The position numbers and the translations under genes are program-made. From Omnitrophica WOR_2 bacterium RIFCSPHIGHO2_02_FULL_52_10 (lineage in GTDB: Bacteria > Omnitrophota > Gorgyraeia > Zapsychrales > Zapsychraceae): a stretch of 6,417 nucleotides of DNA. Below are positions 6,129-6,417 of this stretch, in pieces. Within the stretch, counting starts at the first letter, position 1. Each line of letters opens with the position of its first letter. The notes beneath the pieces are model-generated. The model made no database searches. It was not told the origin of the DNA and was given only the letters and a program-made list of their open reading frames with translations. The stretch covers positions 1 through 6,417 of the forward strand of contig MHGR01000042.1 in the NCBI GenBank assembly GCA_001805655.1. The letters are read 5' to 3'.

Positions 6129-6417
6129 ATGAAAGTAACGTACGAACTGAAGGTGGCGCCGAAAGCGAAAAGGGATTCCGTCAAAAAGGAAGGAAACCTA
6201 TGGAAAGTCTGTTTAACGGCACCCGCGGCGGACGGCAAGGCCAACCGTGCTCTAATCGGAGTTTTAGCGGATTATTTTAACGTGCGCAAGAGCCAAATTG
6301 AGATTATAAAAGGATTGAAATCCCGGCACAAAACAATTAGTATAGAACCATTTACAGACCACCGCATTAGTAATGGAACCAGTGCATCTTTCACAGCTCG
6401 GTGGTGCGGTGGCAGTA
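6129..6417 (+). CDS. DUF167 (YggU) family protein, 3' end beyond window
   Basis: Ninety-six codons are readable with no stop before the window ends. The protein opens MKVTYELKVAPKAKRDSVKK, matching the DUF167 start with its V-x-P-x-A-x pattern. It then has APAADGKANRAL (31-42), the family's most conserved block, and NVRKSQIEIIKGLKSRHKTISIE (51-73), the conserved helix-strand-strand end. DUF167 proteins are small (about 75-100 residues), soluble, of alpha/beta fold and without an established function. The family core is complete by about residue 73. Residues 74-96 (PFTDHRISNG, then a Ser/Trp/Cys/Gly-rich run) do not look like the family, so the true end may be altered by an insertion, a frameshift or a native extension. 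The gene starts 38 nt after the metalloprotein stop and is probably cotranscribed with it. Confidence 0.82.
   Translation, partial: MKVTYELKVAPKAKRDSVKKEGNLWKVCLTAPAADGKANRALIGVLADYFNVRKSQIEIIKGLKSRHKTISIEPFTDHRISNGTSASFTARWCGGS
6358..6412. repeat. Inverted repeat with G-rich arm at the window end
   Basis: CCACCGCA (6359-6366) is the exact reverse complement of TGCGGTGG (6405-6412). ACCACCG (6358-6364) can alternatively pair with CGGTGGT (6399-6405). Between them is the small odd palindrome CATTAGTAATG (6365-6375). The right arm GGTGGTGCGGTGG (6400-6412) has four GG pairs. No T-run follows in the window, so it is not shown to be a terminator. Confidence 0.5.

Noticed and set aside
6394..6417. 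tRNA or T-box start suggested by GGTGGTGCGGTGGCAG
   Set aside because: It has a G where the invariant D-loop A14 is expected and no matching D-stem arm is visible. The T-box core TGGNACCG is also absent. The window ends too soon to test further.

Overview
This is a chromosomal window of roughly half G+C from a bacterium. Every supported gene is on the + strand, and both window edges cut a gene. An AsmA-family protein, normally found in diderm (Gram-negative) envelopes, and a membrane-bound PilZ protein with a long segment outside the cytoplasm suggest a diderm organism. There is no taxonomic marker. The gene style would fit an uncultured diderm lineage such as Omnitrophota or a deltaproteobacterial group, but this is a weak guess. 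There is no rRNA, complete tRNA, CRISPR array, transposase, phage gene or defence system.

Layout: (1) 2-1972, most of a YyaL/SPATA20 (DUF255) protein with a thioredoxin-like domain fused to an alpha/alpha-barrel; its start lies upstream. (2) 1986-3866, an AsmA-family envelope protein 13 nt downstream, probably in the same operon. (3) 3867-4107, a 241-nt AT-rich intergenic region. It has a plausible sigma70-type promoter and, only 32 nt before the next start codon, a strong intrinsic terminator. (4) 4108-5226, an N-terminal PilZ (c-di-GMP-binding) domain, one transmembrane helix and a long helical extracytoplasmic part. (5) 5227-5316, a 90-nt gap with a TATAAT box almost touching the next start codon. 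(6) 5317-6090, a YgjP-type (DUF45/WLM-like) zinc metalloprotein with HELCH. (7) 6129 to the window end, a DUF167 (YggU) protein whose reading frame does not close inside the window.

The genes do not form one obvious pathway. The first two form one probable transcription unit and the last two another. The PilZ gene sits alone behind its own leader. The points most worth a second look are this leader (promoter, short reading frame and terminator in front of the gene), the PilZ-TM-coil architecture, the near-leaderless metalloprotein gene, and the structured, G-rich end of the window where the DUF167 frame runs past its expected end. I see no clearly new multi-gene system here.
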